From a virus: a stretch of 46,237 bases of DNA. A model generated the notes under the pieces. The model was not told where the DNA came from, ran no database searches, and saw only the letters and a program-made list of their open reading frames with translations. The stretch is from IMG/VR virus record IMGVR_UViG_3300006027_000011, positions 1 through 46,237 of that record. One strand, written 5' to 3'. This document shows, in pieces, positions 5,003 through 10,185 of the stretch (within the stretch, counting starts at the first letter, position 1; every line of letters begins with the position of its first letter). A program made the translations under genes and the position numbers.

Positions 5003-5133
5003 TCTACTACCTCCGGCGACATTTCCTGTTCGTGCAATCTTACCATATTGTCATCTTGATCGTCAAGCCATTCCTCATATTCTCGACGGGCCTCGTATGA
5101 TTCCAACTCTGCAAAGTATTCAAAATTGTACAT
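4999..5133 (-). CDS. Small acidic hypothetical protein (44 aa)
   Basis: 44 residues: MYNFEYFAELESYEARREYE then EWLDDQDDNMVRLHEQEMSP. AAGGAG 7 nt before the ATG at 5133 sets the start; an ATG at 5181 in the same frame has no such site and would overlap the upstream gene. Helical and strongly charged. Not recognised. Confidence 0.65.
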   Translation of the reverse strand: MYNFEYFAELESYEARREYEEWLDDQDDNMVRLHEQEMSPEVVE

Positions 5134-5143
5134 TCTATTCTCC

Positions 5144-5236
5144 TTAAATGCACGGGGTGTAACTGCTGAACACTGATACAACTATAACACACAACACAAC
5201 AACAATCAATAGCAATTCTTGGTCTGATTCTCTCAT
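5144..5236 (-). CDS. One-helix membrane mini-protein (30 aa)
   Basis: 30 residues: MRESDQELLLIVVVLCVIVV followed by SVFSSYTPCI. A short acidic N-terminus and an unbroken hydrophobic segment of about 18 residues (Leu/Val/Ile) mark a single transmembrane helix. AAGGAG lies 10-11 nt upstream of ATG and a strong promoter (5268-5296) sits directly before it. It heads the operon 5236-4405. Too short to assign; small membrane modulators of this kind are frequent in phage early operons. Confidence 0.58.
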   Translation of the reverse strand: MRESDQELLLIVVVLCVIVVSVFSSYTPCI

Positions 5237-5267
5237 AACTTGTTTTCTCCTTAATAAGTATATCGAC

Positions 5268-5296
5268 ATTTTACAGTACTATCTTTAATCTGTCAA
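5268..5296 (-). promoter_or_regulatory. Sigma70-type promoter of the 5236-4405 operon
   Basis: Leftward: TTGACA (5296-5291), 17-nt spacer, TAAAAT (5273-5268). The spacer contains TTAAAGAT, and GTCGATATAC follows the -10. The elements shared with the other left-arm promoters are thus present but shifted downstream by one promoter length, so two overlapping registers are possible. Confidence 0.78.
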
Positions 5297-5305
5297 GTAT
5301 TTTTT

Positions 5306-5456
5306 CGCTGACTTTCGCTGACACTGACTCCCTCATATCCCTCTATCCTTTAGGATAGGGTAGTACATACGTACACTATCCTCCAGATTGTCCATTCTGC
5401 CCAGACCTCCTACCCTACCTCGATGGGCGGGGTTTGCGTAGGACACCCCGCTTGCC
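5306..5456 (-). other. Structured non-coding region after the HNH gene
   Basis: No gene. Read leftward it starts at the HNH stop codon with a 7-bp hairpin GCGGGGT/ACCCCGC (5451-5427), then GTAC-GTAT-GTAC, then CTATCC-TAAA-GGATAG (5358-5343), and finally a tandem TCAGCGAAA. The last 50 nt resemble 1218-1260, including the same hairpin loop. No U-run typical of an intrinsic terminator follows the hairpins. It may be the 3' part of an RNA element, or a mobile-element remnant next to the HNH gene. Confidence 0.4.
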
Positions 5457-5900
5457 CTACCTCGTCATCTGGAGTATCTTGTGTGCCTTGCCTTTTGTTG
5501 TCATTTTGCCTAGTCGGTTGCTAATTACCCAACCTTTCACGCCTGCCTGCCTCCACTGTTTTACCTGTGTTGCCAGATCGTCAATTTCTGCCTGCCTTGC
5601 GTCATTTACCATAACTAGGAAATCTTGCCTAGATTGCATAACTTCACTGTAATCACCAAACCCCTCCACAGGGGGGCGTACTGGCAATTCTCCGACATTT
5701 GTTTCACCCTTGCGAATGTTGCAAGTATGGCACAGCGTTTGCATGTTGCACAGGATAGACTTACCACCTTTCGACTCTGGCACAATGTGGTCGCATTCGA
5801 GACTATCAACATCACCGATACCACAAGCACGGCATCGGTTGTTGTCACGGTCGAGAATTAGTTTTCTGAATTTTGCATTGTTATGTTTTTTGATTCGCAT
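5457..5900 (-). CDS. HNH endonuclease
   Basis: 147 residues. The HNH core lies at about residues 23-64: CRACG, then ECDHIVPESKGG with the catalytic-type His38, and a CHTCNIRKG end; two CxxC pairs (23/26 and 57/60) form the structural zinc site. Known HNH enzymes of this type nick or cut DNA; free-standing phage copies are often homing endonucleases or packaging-associated. The second half is helical (QAEIDDLATQVKQWRQAG) and ends VISNRLGKMTTKGKAHKILQ, possibly a DNA-binding tail. The start uses the CCCACTAGGA leader. The hairpin-rich region just downstream shares a repeat with 1218-1260, hinting at mobility. Confidence 0.88.
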   Translation of the reverse strand: MRIKKHNNAKFRKLILDRDNNRCRACGIGDVDSLECDHIVPESKGGKSILCNMQTLCHTCNIRKGETNVGELPVRPPVEGFGDYSEVMQSRQDFLVMVNDARQAEIDDLATQVKQWRQAGVKGWVISNRLGKMTTKGKAHKILQMTR

Positions 5901-5927
5901 CTTTGTATCCTAGTGGGTGAATACCTA

Positions 5928-5956
5928 AGTCTAATATATATAATCGACCGCTGCAA
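5928..5956 (-). promoter_or_regulatory. Promoter before the HNH gene
   Basis: Leftward: TTGCAG (5956-5951), spacer beginning CGGTCGAT, TAGACT (5933-5928) at 17 nt. The following leader TTAGGTATTCACCCACTAGGA is close to that of the gene at 6145. TTGCA here replaces the TTGAC of the other promoters; the -10 is weak. Confidence 0.55.
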
Positions 5957-5965
5957 GCGAAATCT

Positions 5966-6145
5966 TTATTTAACTATTTTATAATCTTGCATTTTTTCAA
6001 CGTACATTGCACGGTATCCTTCTTGCGTGTTTACTGTCACAAGTGTTTTACCGTTTACAATTTTCATCTGTTCTATCATGCCCGTTCGTGGCTTGTTGTT
6101 ATAGACGCAAGAAATTGTGATACCTTTTTTTGTCATGTTTACCAT
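5966..6145 (-). CDS. Small beta-rich hypothetical protein (59 aa)
   Basis: 59 residues: MVNMTKKGITISCVYNNKPR, then TGMIEQMKIVNGKTLVTVNT and a C-terminal YRAMYVEKMQDYKIVK. Alternating hydrophobic strands suggest a compact five-strand barrel of the SH3-like or OB-like type; this is inferred from the pattern only. AAGGATT lies 8-9 nt before the ATG at 6145; the upstream in-frame ATG at 6187 overlaps the promoter and is rejected. Function unknown. Confidence 0.65.
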   Translation of the reverse strand: MVNMTKKGITISCVYNNKPRTGMIEQMKIVNGKTLVTVNTQEGYRAMYVEKMQDYKIVK

Positions 6146-6177
6146 TTTAAGAATCCTTTTTAGTGGGTGAAAACCTA

Positions 6178-6206
6178 AGCGTACCATACATTATCGACCG
6201 TTGCAA
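6178..6206 (-). promoter_or_regulatory. Promoter before the 6145 gene
   Basis: Leftward: TTGCAA (6206-6201), spacer beginning CGGTCGATAATG, TACGCT (6183-6178) at 17 nt. TTAAAGAT upstream overlaps the stop codon of the gene at 6217. Nearly the same layout as the promoter at 5928, including the TTAGGTTTTCACCCACTA leader. Confidence 0.55.
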
Positions 6207-6216
6207 GGGGTAATCT

Positions 6217-6396
6217 TTAAGCGGCCCCGTAAAAATCTAATGAGGCTTCAAAGTGTACCGCTTCGGAATCATCATAATCGACACGCTCCTCAATAACTTC
6301 GCAATGCTCAAGACAATCAGGGCAGATCTGAGCATCCGAGTGAACATAGGAACCGCAGCAATCAGAGTGATAAGTGATTTCAAAATTGTTTGACAT
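6217..6396 (-). CDS. Cys-rich mini-protein, probable zinc ribbon (59 aa)
   Basis: 59 residues: ITYHSDCCGSYVHSDAQICP then DCLEHCEVIEERVDYDDSEA. A CC pair at 13/14 and CPDC at 25-28 give a C-x2-C ribbon-like arrangement, with C32 as a further possible ligand; the C-terminal half is acidic. The start at 6396 has only a weak AAAGAA upstream, but a good promoter (6433-6460) precedes it. First gene of the leftward arm. Zinc binding is inferred. Not recognised as a named family. Confidence 0.65.
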   Translation of the reverse strand: MSNNFEITYHSDCCGSYVHSDAQICPDCLEHCEVIEERVDYDDSEAVHFEASLDFYGAA

Positions 6397-6432
6397 TTTA
6401 AATTCTTTCTATTTGTTGTTTGTTATACTGTC

Positions 6433-6460
6433 ATTATACATACTATATCGACCAGTGCAA
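6433..6460 (-). promoter_or_regulatory. Leading promoter of the left arm
   Basis: Leftward: TTGCAC (6460-6455), 16-nt spacer TGGTCGATATAGTATG, TATAAT (6438-6433). TAAAGATTATTC lies upstream. It is the outermost leftward promoter, facing the rightward operon across the control region. Confidence 0.75.
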
Positions 6461-6559
6461 GAATAATCTTTAGTACATACGAATATAGTTTCATGCCATA
6501 CGGTAACAATATATATAATTCTGCCAATATAATACTGTGCCAAATACACACAAAATAAC

Positions 6560-6584
6560 TCCCCCCACGGGCAGGGGGTTTTAT
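6560..6584 (+). terminator. C-tract/G-tract hairpin followed by TTTT
   Basis: CTCCCCCCACGGGCAGGGGG followed by TTTTA: a 5-bp G/C stem with a short U-run on the plus strand. No rightward gene lies upstream, so it may insulate the rightward operon from stray transcription, or act on the opposite strand, where GGGGGGAGTTATTTTG follows the stem. Confidence 0.45.
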
Positions 6585-6603
6585 CTTGTAGGTGGACAGG
6601 TGT

Positions 6604-6630
6604 ACACCCCCCCAATTGACGGGGGGTGGT
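6604..6630. promoter_or_regulatory. Second G/C-tract hairpin in the control region
   Basis: CACCCCCC and GGGGGGTG are separated by an 8-nt loop containing AATTGAC. It lies 20 bp after the first hairpin, next to the 10-bp palindrome GGTGTACACC. Such homopolymer tracts are conspicuous in this AT-rich sequence. Confidence 0.4.
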
Positions 6631-6661
6631 TGTTACGCAATTTTAAATTTAAATGTATATG

Positions 6662-6710
6662 TACCACCCAATCCTCTCCCGTCGAACCAAACAGCTACAA
6701 TTAGGTGGTA
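6662..6710. promoter_or_regulatory. Inverted repeat TACCACC ... GGTGGTA upstream of the rightward operon
   Basis: 7-bp arms at 6662-6668 and 6704-6710 separated by 35 bp, ending 18 bp before the rightward -10-like box. Could be a paired operator or a stem in a leader RNA. The rest of the 357-nt gap 6397-6753 holds the promoters and hairpins listed here and no convincing gene; a frame at 6409-6615 overlaps the promoter and has no ribosome site. Confidence 0.35.
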
Positions 6711-6728
6711 TTATTCTCGTTAATAGTG

Positions 6729-6734
6729 TATAAT
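6729..6734 (+). promoter_or_regulatory. Rightward -10-like box, site 1
   Basis: TATAAT in the context TTAATAGTGTATAATTCC, 20 nt before the ATG at 6754. No -35 match at 16-18 nt. Similar GT(G)TATAAT boxes without a -35 precede the portal (14828), protease (16913) and, more loosely, the 20002 gene (19954). Confidence 0.5.
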
Positions 6735-6753
6735 TCCTAATAGGAGATACAAT

Positions 6754-6921
6754 ATGAATAAATCGAAACAATTAGAATGTCAATTAGATTGTAAGGCTAC
6801 AGCAGGACTACGTGATGAAATTATAAAAGATTTGGCTCAAGAAGATCGACCACTAAAGGAATTACTGGATGAGCAAGAATCCGCTGAAAACAAGTTACAA
6901 GATAGCGACAGAGAACTTTAG
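6754..6921 (+). CDS. Small helical hypothetical protein (55 aa)
   Basis: 55 residues: MNKSKQLECQLDCKATAGLR then DEIIKDLAQEDRPLKELLDE. Almost wholly helical and charged, with heptad-like leucines, so a coiled coil is likely. TAGGAGAT lies 7 nt before the ATG, and a -10-like box 20 nt upstream makes it the first gene of the rightward arm. Its last 53 nt overlap the next gene in another frame. Position beside the sigma-like gene suggests a regulatory role, but no family is recognised. Confidence 0.65.
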   Translation: MNKSKQLECQLDCKATAGLRDEIIKDLAQEDRPLKELLDEQESAENKLQDSDREL

Positions 6922-7423
6922 GCCAGTACAAGATAGATCGAAAGCGTTAGAATTACTTGGAACTAAAAACTTACCTAAAAATACTACAGGGGATGAGTTC
7001 TATACTTTTCTACAGGTATTTGGCAACACAAACTCTTTCTACTACATTGCAGAACTAACTTGCGAAATAGAAGAAGATATCGCAGAGATAGGCATAGGCC
7101 ACCTAGTTACTTCTAATGGTAAAGTTTTATTAGTCCGCGAGTCTGCATCTGCTGTAATTACTGAAAATTCTATATCTTCTAGTGACGGTAATTTTCTATC
7201 TTTTGCTGAAAGAGATCACACTCAAACTTTAATTGTTAGAAGTTATAATCCCCCTAATGCAGAAGTAACACTTGAAGAACCCAACTCATTGCTTAAGTCT
7301 AATTCTGATGGACCTCCTTCTTCCATAAAGATTCAAAACAATTCTGTTTTAGTATGTATAAATAATGAACTAGCATCTGTAACCCTAGAGGAATTCGCTG
7401 GCTTGCTAAAGAGGTATTTATGA
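6869..7423 (+). CDS. Hypothetical protein (184 aa)
   Basis: 184 residues starting MSKNPLKTSYKIATENFRPV. A conserved-looking beta-rich part (SFYYIAELTCEIEEDIAEIG, then GHLVTSNGKVLLVRESASAV) is followed by a Ser/Asn-rich stretch and a C-terminal helix. AAGGAA about 9 nt before the ATG supports the start, giving a 53-nt overlap with the upstream gene. Its stop overlaps the sigma-like gene (TTATGA). Not recognised; the operon position suggests regulation or early morphogenesis. Confidence 0.7.
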   Translation: MSKNPLKTSYKIATENFRPVQDRSKALELLGTKNLPKNTTGDEFYTFLQVFGNTNSFYYIAELTCEIEEDIAEIGIGHLVTSNGKVLLVRESASAVITENSISSSDGNFLSFAERDHTQTLIVRSYNPPNAEVTLEEPNSLLKSNSDGPPSSIKIQNNSVLVCINNELASVTLEEFAGLLKRYL

Positions 7424-7908
7424 ATATACCCAAGAACATGACCAGAGAAGAGGTACTTGATAAAATTGATCTTGTCGTCAATAGGATATCGCCCAAGTAT
7501 ACATTTCATGGTTATGATCTTGATGATATAAAACAGGAAGCCTTTATGATATGTATGGATGCCCTTAATAGATACGACCAAAAACGCCCATTAGAGAACT
7601 TTCTTTCTGTTAATCTTTCCAATAGACTGAAAAATTTTATACGTGATAATCATTATATCGGACAAGATGAAAAGAAACGTAATGTTCTTTGTCCACAGCA
7701 ACTAGCTTACGAAGCCTCTATTCCACAAGAAGAACTATGTTTAGATGAAAAGGTAGACTTCTCACAAATACAGAATGTTATAAATGAACACTTGCCAGCT
7801 GAATATAGGGGTGATTATCTTAAAATGCTTAATGATGTTTATGTTTCTAAAAAACGTAGAGAACAAGTCATACAAATTATAAAGGAGTTGATACATGAAA
7901 AAGGGTAG
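7420..7908 (+). CDS. Sigma-70 family-like RNA polymerase sigma factor
   Basis: 162 residues. Residues 24-76 (from SPKYTFHGYDLDDIKQEAFM through NRYDQKRPLENFLSVNLSNR to LKNFIRDNH) look like sigma region 2: the D-L-x-Q-E-A-x-x-G/C-x-x-x-A-x-x-x-Y-D pattern and the aromatic core used for -10 recognition and core binding. No clear helix-turn-helix of region 4 is seen; the C-terminus is a basic helix (YVSKKRREQVIQIIKELIHE). Phages with such short sigma factors use them to turn on late genes. GAGGT lies 5 nt before ATG. The rightward GTGTATAAT boxes are natural candidate targets. Could instead be a sigma-like regulator without promoter specificity. Confidence 0.72.
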   Translation: MNIPKNMTREEVLDKIDLVVNRISPKYTFHGYDLDDIKQEAFMICMDALNRYDQKRPLENFLSVNLSNRLKNFIRDNHYIGQDEKKRNVLCPQQLAYEASIPQEELCLDEKVDFSQIQNVINEHLPAEYRGDYLKMLNDVYVSKKRREQVIQIIKELIHEKG

Positions 7909-8680
7909 ATTCTCCAAAGAAGAAGAAAGAACTATTGGTCGTCTTATTAATAGTATGACACCTGAAGATATTGCTATTCAACTAAATCGTGATACTGAAT
8001 CTGTTGTAAACTTTATTAAACGTAAATTTAACATAGGTACATCTAGAGAAGAGCAAGCAGCTTACTCATTAGAAAATCGCCCCTATTACAAAGAACTTAG
8101 ACAACAGTTTACAGATGAAGAATTAGAACTATTTAAATACCACTGGTCCCGCATGGTCTCCCAGTTTAAGAATGACGTACTACCTACAGAAGAGGTACAG
8201 ATAGTAGATACCATAAAACTTGAATTACTTATGAATAGATGTTTAAAAGGTAATAAAGAAAACATTGAACAAATTAATACATATGACCATATGATACAAG
8301 ATGAACGAGCCAGAGACAAAGATCAACAAGACATAGACTATATTATTAACTTAGAAAGACAGGTGGCTTCGCTTAGGGCTTCGCAGGAAAGTTTGAATAA
8401 GGATTACCGCGAGTTGCAGGCCAAGAAGAGTACTATGCTAAAAGAAATGAAGGGTACAAGAGAACAGCGAATTAAACGATTAGAAGACAGTAAACTTAGT
8501 TTCACCGCGTGGGTTGGCACTATGATGCAAGACCCAGACATAATGAAGAAGTATGGAATAGAGATGGAGAAAATGAAACTAGCTATGGAAAATGAAAAAG
8601 CAAGACTTTCTGTTTATCATAAATATGAAGATGGAACTATTGATCAACCATTCCTTACGCCGGATACTGTAAAGGACTAA
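7895..8680 (+). CDS. HTH and coiled-coil protein, possible small terminase
   Basis: 261 residues. The N-terminus (MKKGRFSKEEERTIGRLINS, then MTPEDIAIQLNRDTESVVNF) is a SANT/Myb-like or homeodomain-like helix-turn-helix. After a middle YHWSRMVSQFKNDVLPTEEV segment, residues 145-200 form a long coiled coil (NLERQVASLRASQESLNKDY). The C-terminus contains FTAWVGTMMQDPDIMKKYG. HTH plus oligomerising coiled coil, upstream of the packaging genes, fits a small terminase, but the large subunit lies 4 kb further on with other genes between. AAGGAG 7 nt before the start; 14-nt overlap with the sigma-like gene. Confidence 0.6.
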   Translation: MKKGRFSKEEERTIGRLINSMTPEDIAIQLNRDTESVVNFIKRKFNIGTSREEQAAYSLENRPYYKELRQQFTDEELELFKYHWSRMVSQFKNDVLPTEEVQIVDTIKLELLMNRCLKGNKENIEQINTYDHMIQDERARDKDQQDIDYIINLERQVASLRASQESLNKDYRELQAKKSTMLKEMKGTREQRIKRLEDSKLSFTAWVGTMMQDPDIMKKYGIEMEKMKLAMENEKARLSVYHKYEDGTIDQPFLTPDTVKD

Positions 8681-8682
8681 TA

Positions 8683-9339
8683 ATGGATTTCACTATATTA
8701 GTTGGCTCCTGTGATAAGTACCACTATCTATGGAATCATTTTAATTATTTATTCCATAAGTACTGGGATAATTCTATAGACGTTAAGAAATATATTATAA
8801 CACAAGAAACGGATGCCAAGTTATATAAATTTGAAACTATCAAGGTAAAGAATGGCACTTTTAGTATAGGCGTTAAGAAAGCTATAGATAAAATTAAACC
8901 AAAAAACATCTTATGGTTGCAAGATGATTATTTTCTTAGAAATTATGTATTGCTAGAGGAAATGCAGGCTTATTATGATTTCTTTGTTTCCAACAATGCA
9001 GGGCGATTTGGAATACATGACGATAGTGCGTTCTATGCAAAGCTTCCCGTATACAAAAACATTTACAAGCTTCACCAACAAAGCTTATATACAATATCCT
9101 TACAGGCTTCTTTTTGGAATACTGATTTTCTATATAGCTGTTTCGATAAAGATAACGAAGAAGACCCTTGGCAGTTTGAAGTAGAAGGAAGTGAGCGTTT
9201 GAATAATAATTGCTTACACAGAATCTTTTTCGCAATGCAAGAAAAACCGTGGTATTTAGAGGCGTGTCGTAAAGGTAAATTCACAGAAGACTTCTATAAT
9301 ATATGTAAACAGGAGGGCATAAATGCCAACATTGCTTGA
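8683..9339 (+). CDS. Glycosyltransferase-like protein (DXD type)
   Basis: 218 residues. Begins MDFTILVGSCDKYHYLWNHF, as in GT-A fold enzymes where a strand is followed by the nucleotide-binding loop, and has NILWLQDDYFLRN near residue 90, a QDDY motif in the place of the metal-binding DXD. A C-terminal segment (FWNTDFLYSCFDKDNEEDPW, then QFEVEGSERLNN) resembles the acceptor-side acidic motif of such enzymes. Predicted to transfer a sugar from a nucleotide donor; donor and acceptor cannot be read from sequence. Followed by a membrane mini-protein, a GT6 enzyme and GDP-mannose dehydratase in coupled order. Confidence 0.68.
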   Translation: MDFTILVGSCDKYHYLWNHFNYLFHKYWDNSIDVKKYIITQETDAKLYKFETIKVKNGTFSIGVKKAIDKIKPKNILWLQDDYFLRNYVLLEEMQAYYDFFVSNNAGRFGIHDDSAFYAKLPVYKNIYKLHQQSLYTISLQASFWNTDFLYSCFDKDNEEDPWQFEVEGSERLNNNCLHRIFFAMQEKPWYLEACRKGKFTEDFYNICKQEGINANIA

Positions 9340-9424
9340 TATATTGATGTGCTGGTCTGTTGCTCTAATGGTAGAGCTACCTATAGTATTTCTTTTTATA
9401 TATATAGCTAGAGATAAAGAATGA
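9323..9424 (+). CDS. Membrane mini-protein inside the glycan cassette (33 aa)
   Basis: 33 residues: MPTLLDILMCWSVALMVELP then IVFLFIYIARDKE. One hydrophobic segment fills most of the protein and ends in a charged tail. AGGAGGG lies 6 nt before the ATG, stronger than for either neighbour. Overlaps the glycosyltransferase-like gene by 17 nt and the GT6 gene by ATGA. Might anchor a partner enzyme to the membrane; unproven. Confidence 0.6.
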   Translation: MPTLLDILMCWSVALMVELPIVFLFIYIARDKE

Positions 9425-10185
9425 GAAAAATAGGAATAGTAGTTATAGCGACGAATGCGTATTTTGCTTTAGGAGTAAAGTTCTTAAAGCAATTTACATT
9501 ATTTAATCTTGGTCACGACAAGGTAACGTTTTATTTTTTCTCAGATACGGACCCAGCGCCCTATTTACCAAATGATCCGCGACTAAATGTTAAATATATA
9601 TCAGAACATCACAAAGTGTGGACAGACGGAACTAACTCAAAATTTAAAAATATACTTACTATGGAAGACGAGGATCTTGACTATATTTATTACTTCGATG
9701 CAGATACTAGTGTTAGCAGGCCATTTACAACAGATTGGTTTATTGGCGATTTAGTAGGGGGCGAACACTTTGGAAACAGAACGTGGATGCGTGATAAGAA
9801 AGCATTTGACAGAAATCCAAGATCTAAATCATACGTACCATACGATACGCCGCTAGAACAAATGTATTACTACGGGGCGTTTTTTGGTGGAGAAAAAGAT
9901 AAAGTTTTAAATTTTTGCAGGACGCTAAGAGAGTGGCAGCTTATAGATAAGGAAATACCATATGAACCGGGAGTTAACGACGAAAGTTATATTAACGCTT
10001 ACTTTCATTATAATCCTCCTTTTACCGTAAAGATAGAGGAGTTTGTTTTTAACGTAAGTGATAAGTCTGGAGTTGGCGAGACTAGAAATCCTCATTTAAG
10101 TATAGAAACAATAAAGAAAGATTTATTAGAGAATAAAGATAATCGAATAGATATCAAAAATGGAAAGGTCGAAAGGATAATATGA
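9421..10185 (+). CDS. Family 6 (GT6, ABO-like) glycosyltransferase
   Basis: 254 residues with the GT6 landmarks in order: strand MRKIGIVVIATNAYF, KFKNIL near 75, YFDADTS (93-95 as DXD metal/nucleotide site), MYYYGAFFGG at 148-157 (family aromatic/GG motif), and NDESYINAYF at 186-195 (family HDESHLNKYF-like acceptor motif). Known GT6 enzymes retain configuration and move Gal or GalNAc from UDP to a fucosylated or lactose-type acceptor; many bacterial members have NXN instead of DXD, whereas this one keeps DAD. Coupled by overlap to GMD downstream. Substrates not determinable. Confidence 0.82.
   Translation: MRKIGIVVIATNAYFALGVKFLKQFTLFNLGHDKVTFYFFSDTDPAPYLPNDPRLNVKYISEHHKVWTDGTNSKFKNILTMEDEDLDYIYYFDADTSVSRPFTTDWFIGDLVGGEHFGNRTWMRDKKAFDRNPRSKSYVPYDTPLEQMYYYGAFFGGEKDKVLNFCRTLREWQLIDKEIPYEPGVNDESYINAYFHYNPPFTVKIEEFVFNVSDKSGVGETRNPHLSIETIKKDLLENKDNRIDIKNGKVERII

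Noticed and set aside
6409-6615. Leftward 68-codon frame in the control region
   Set aside because: Covers the 6433 promoter, starts in a G-tract hairpin, no ribosome site.
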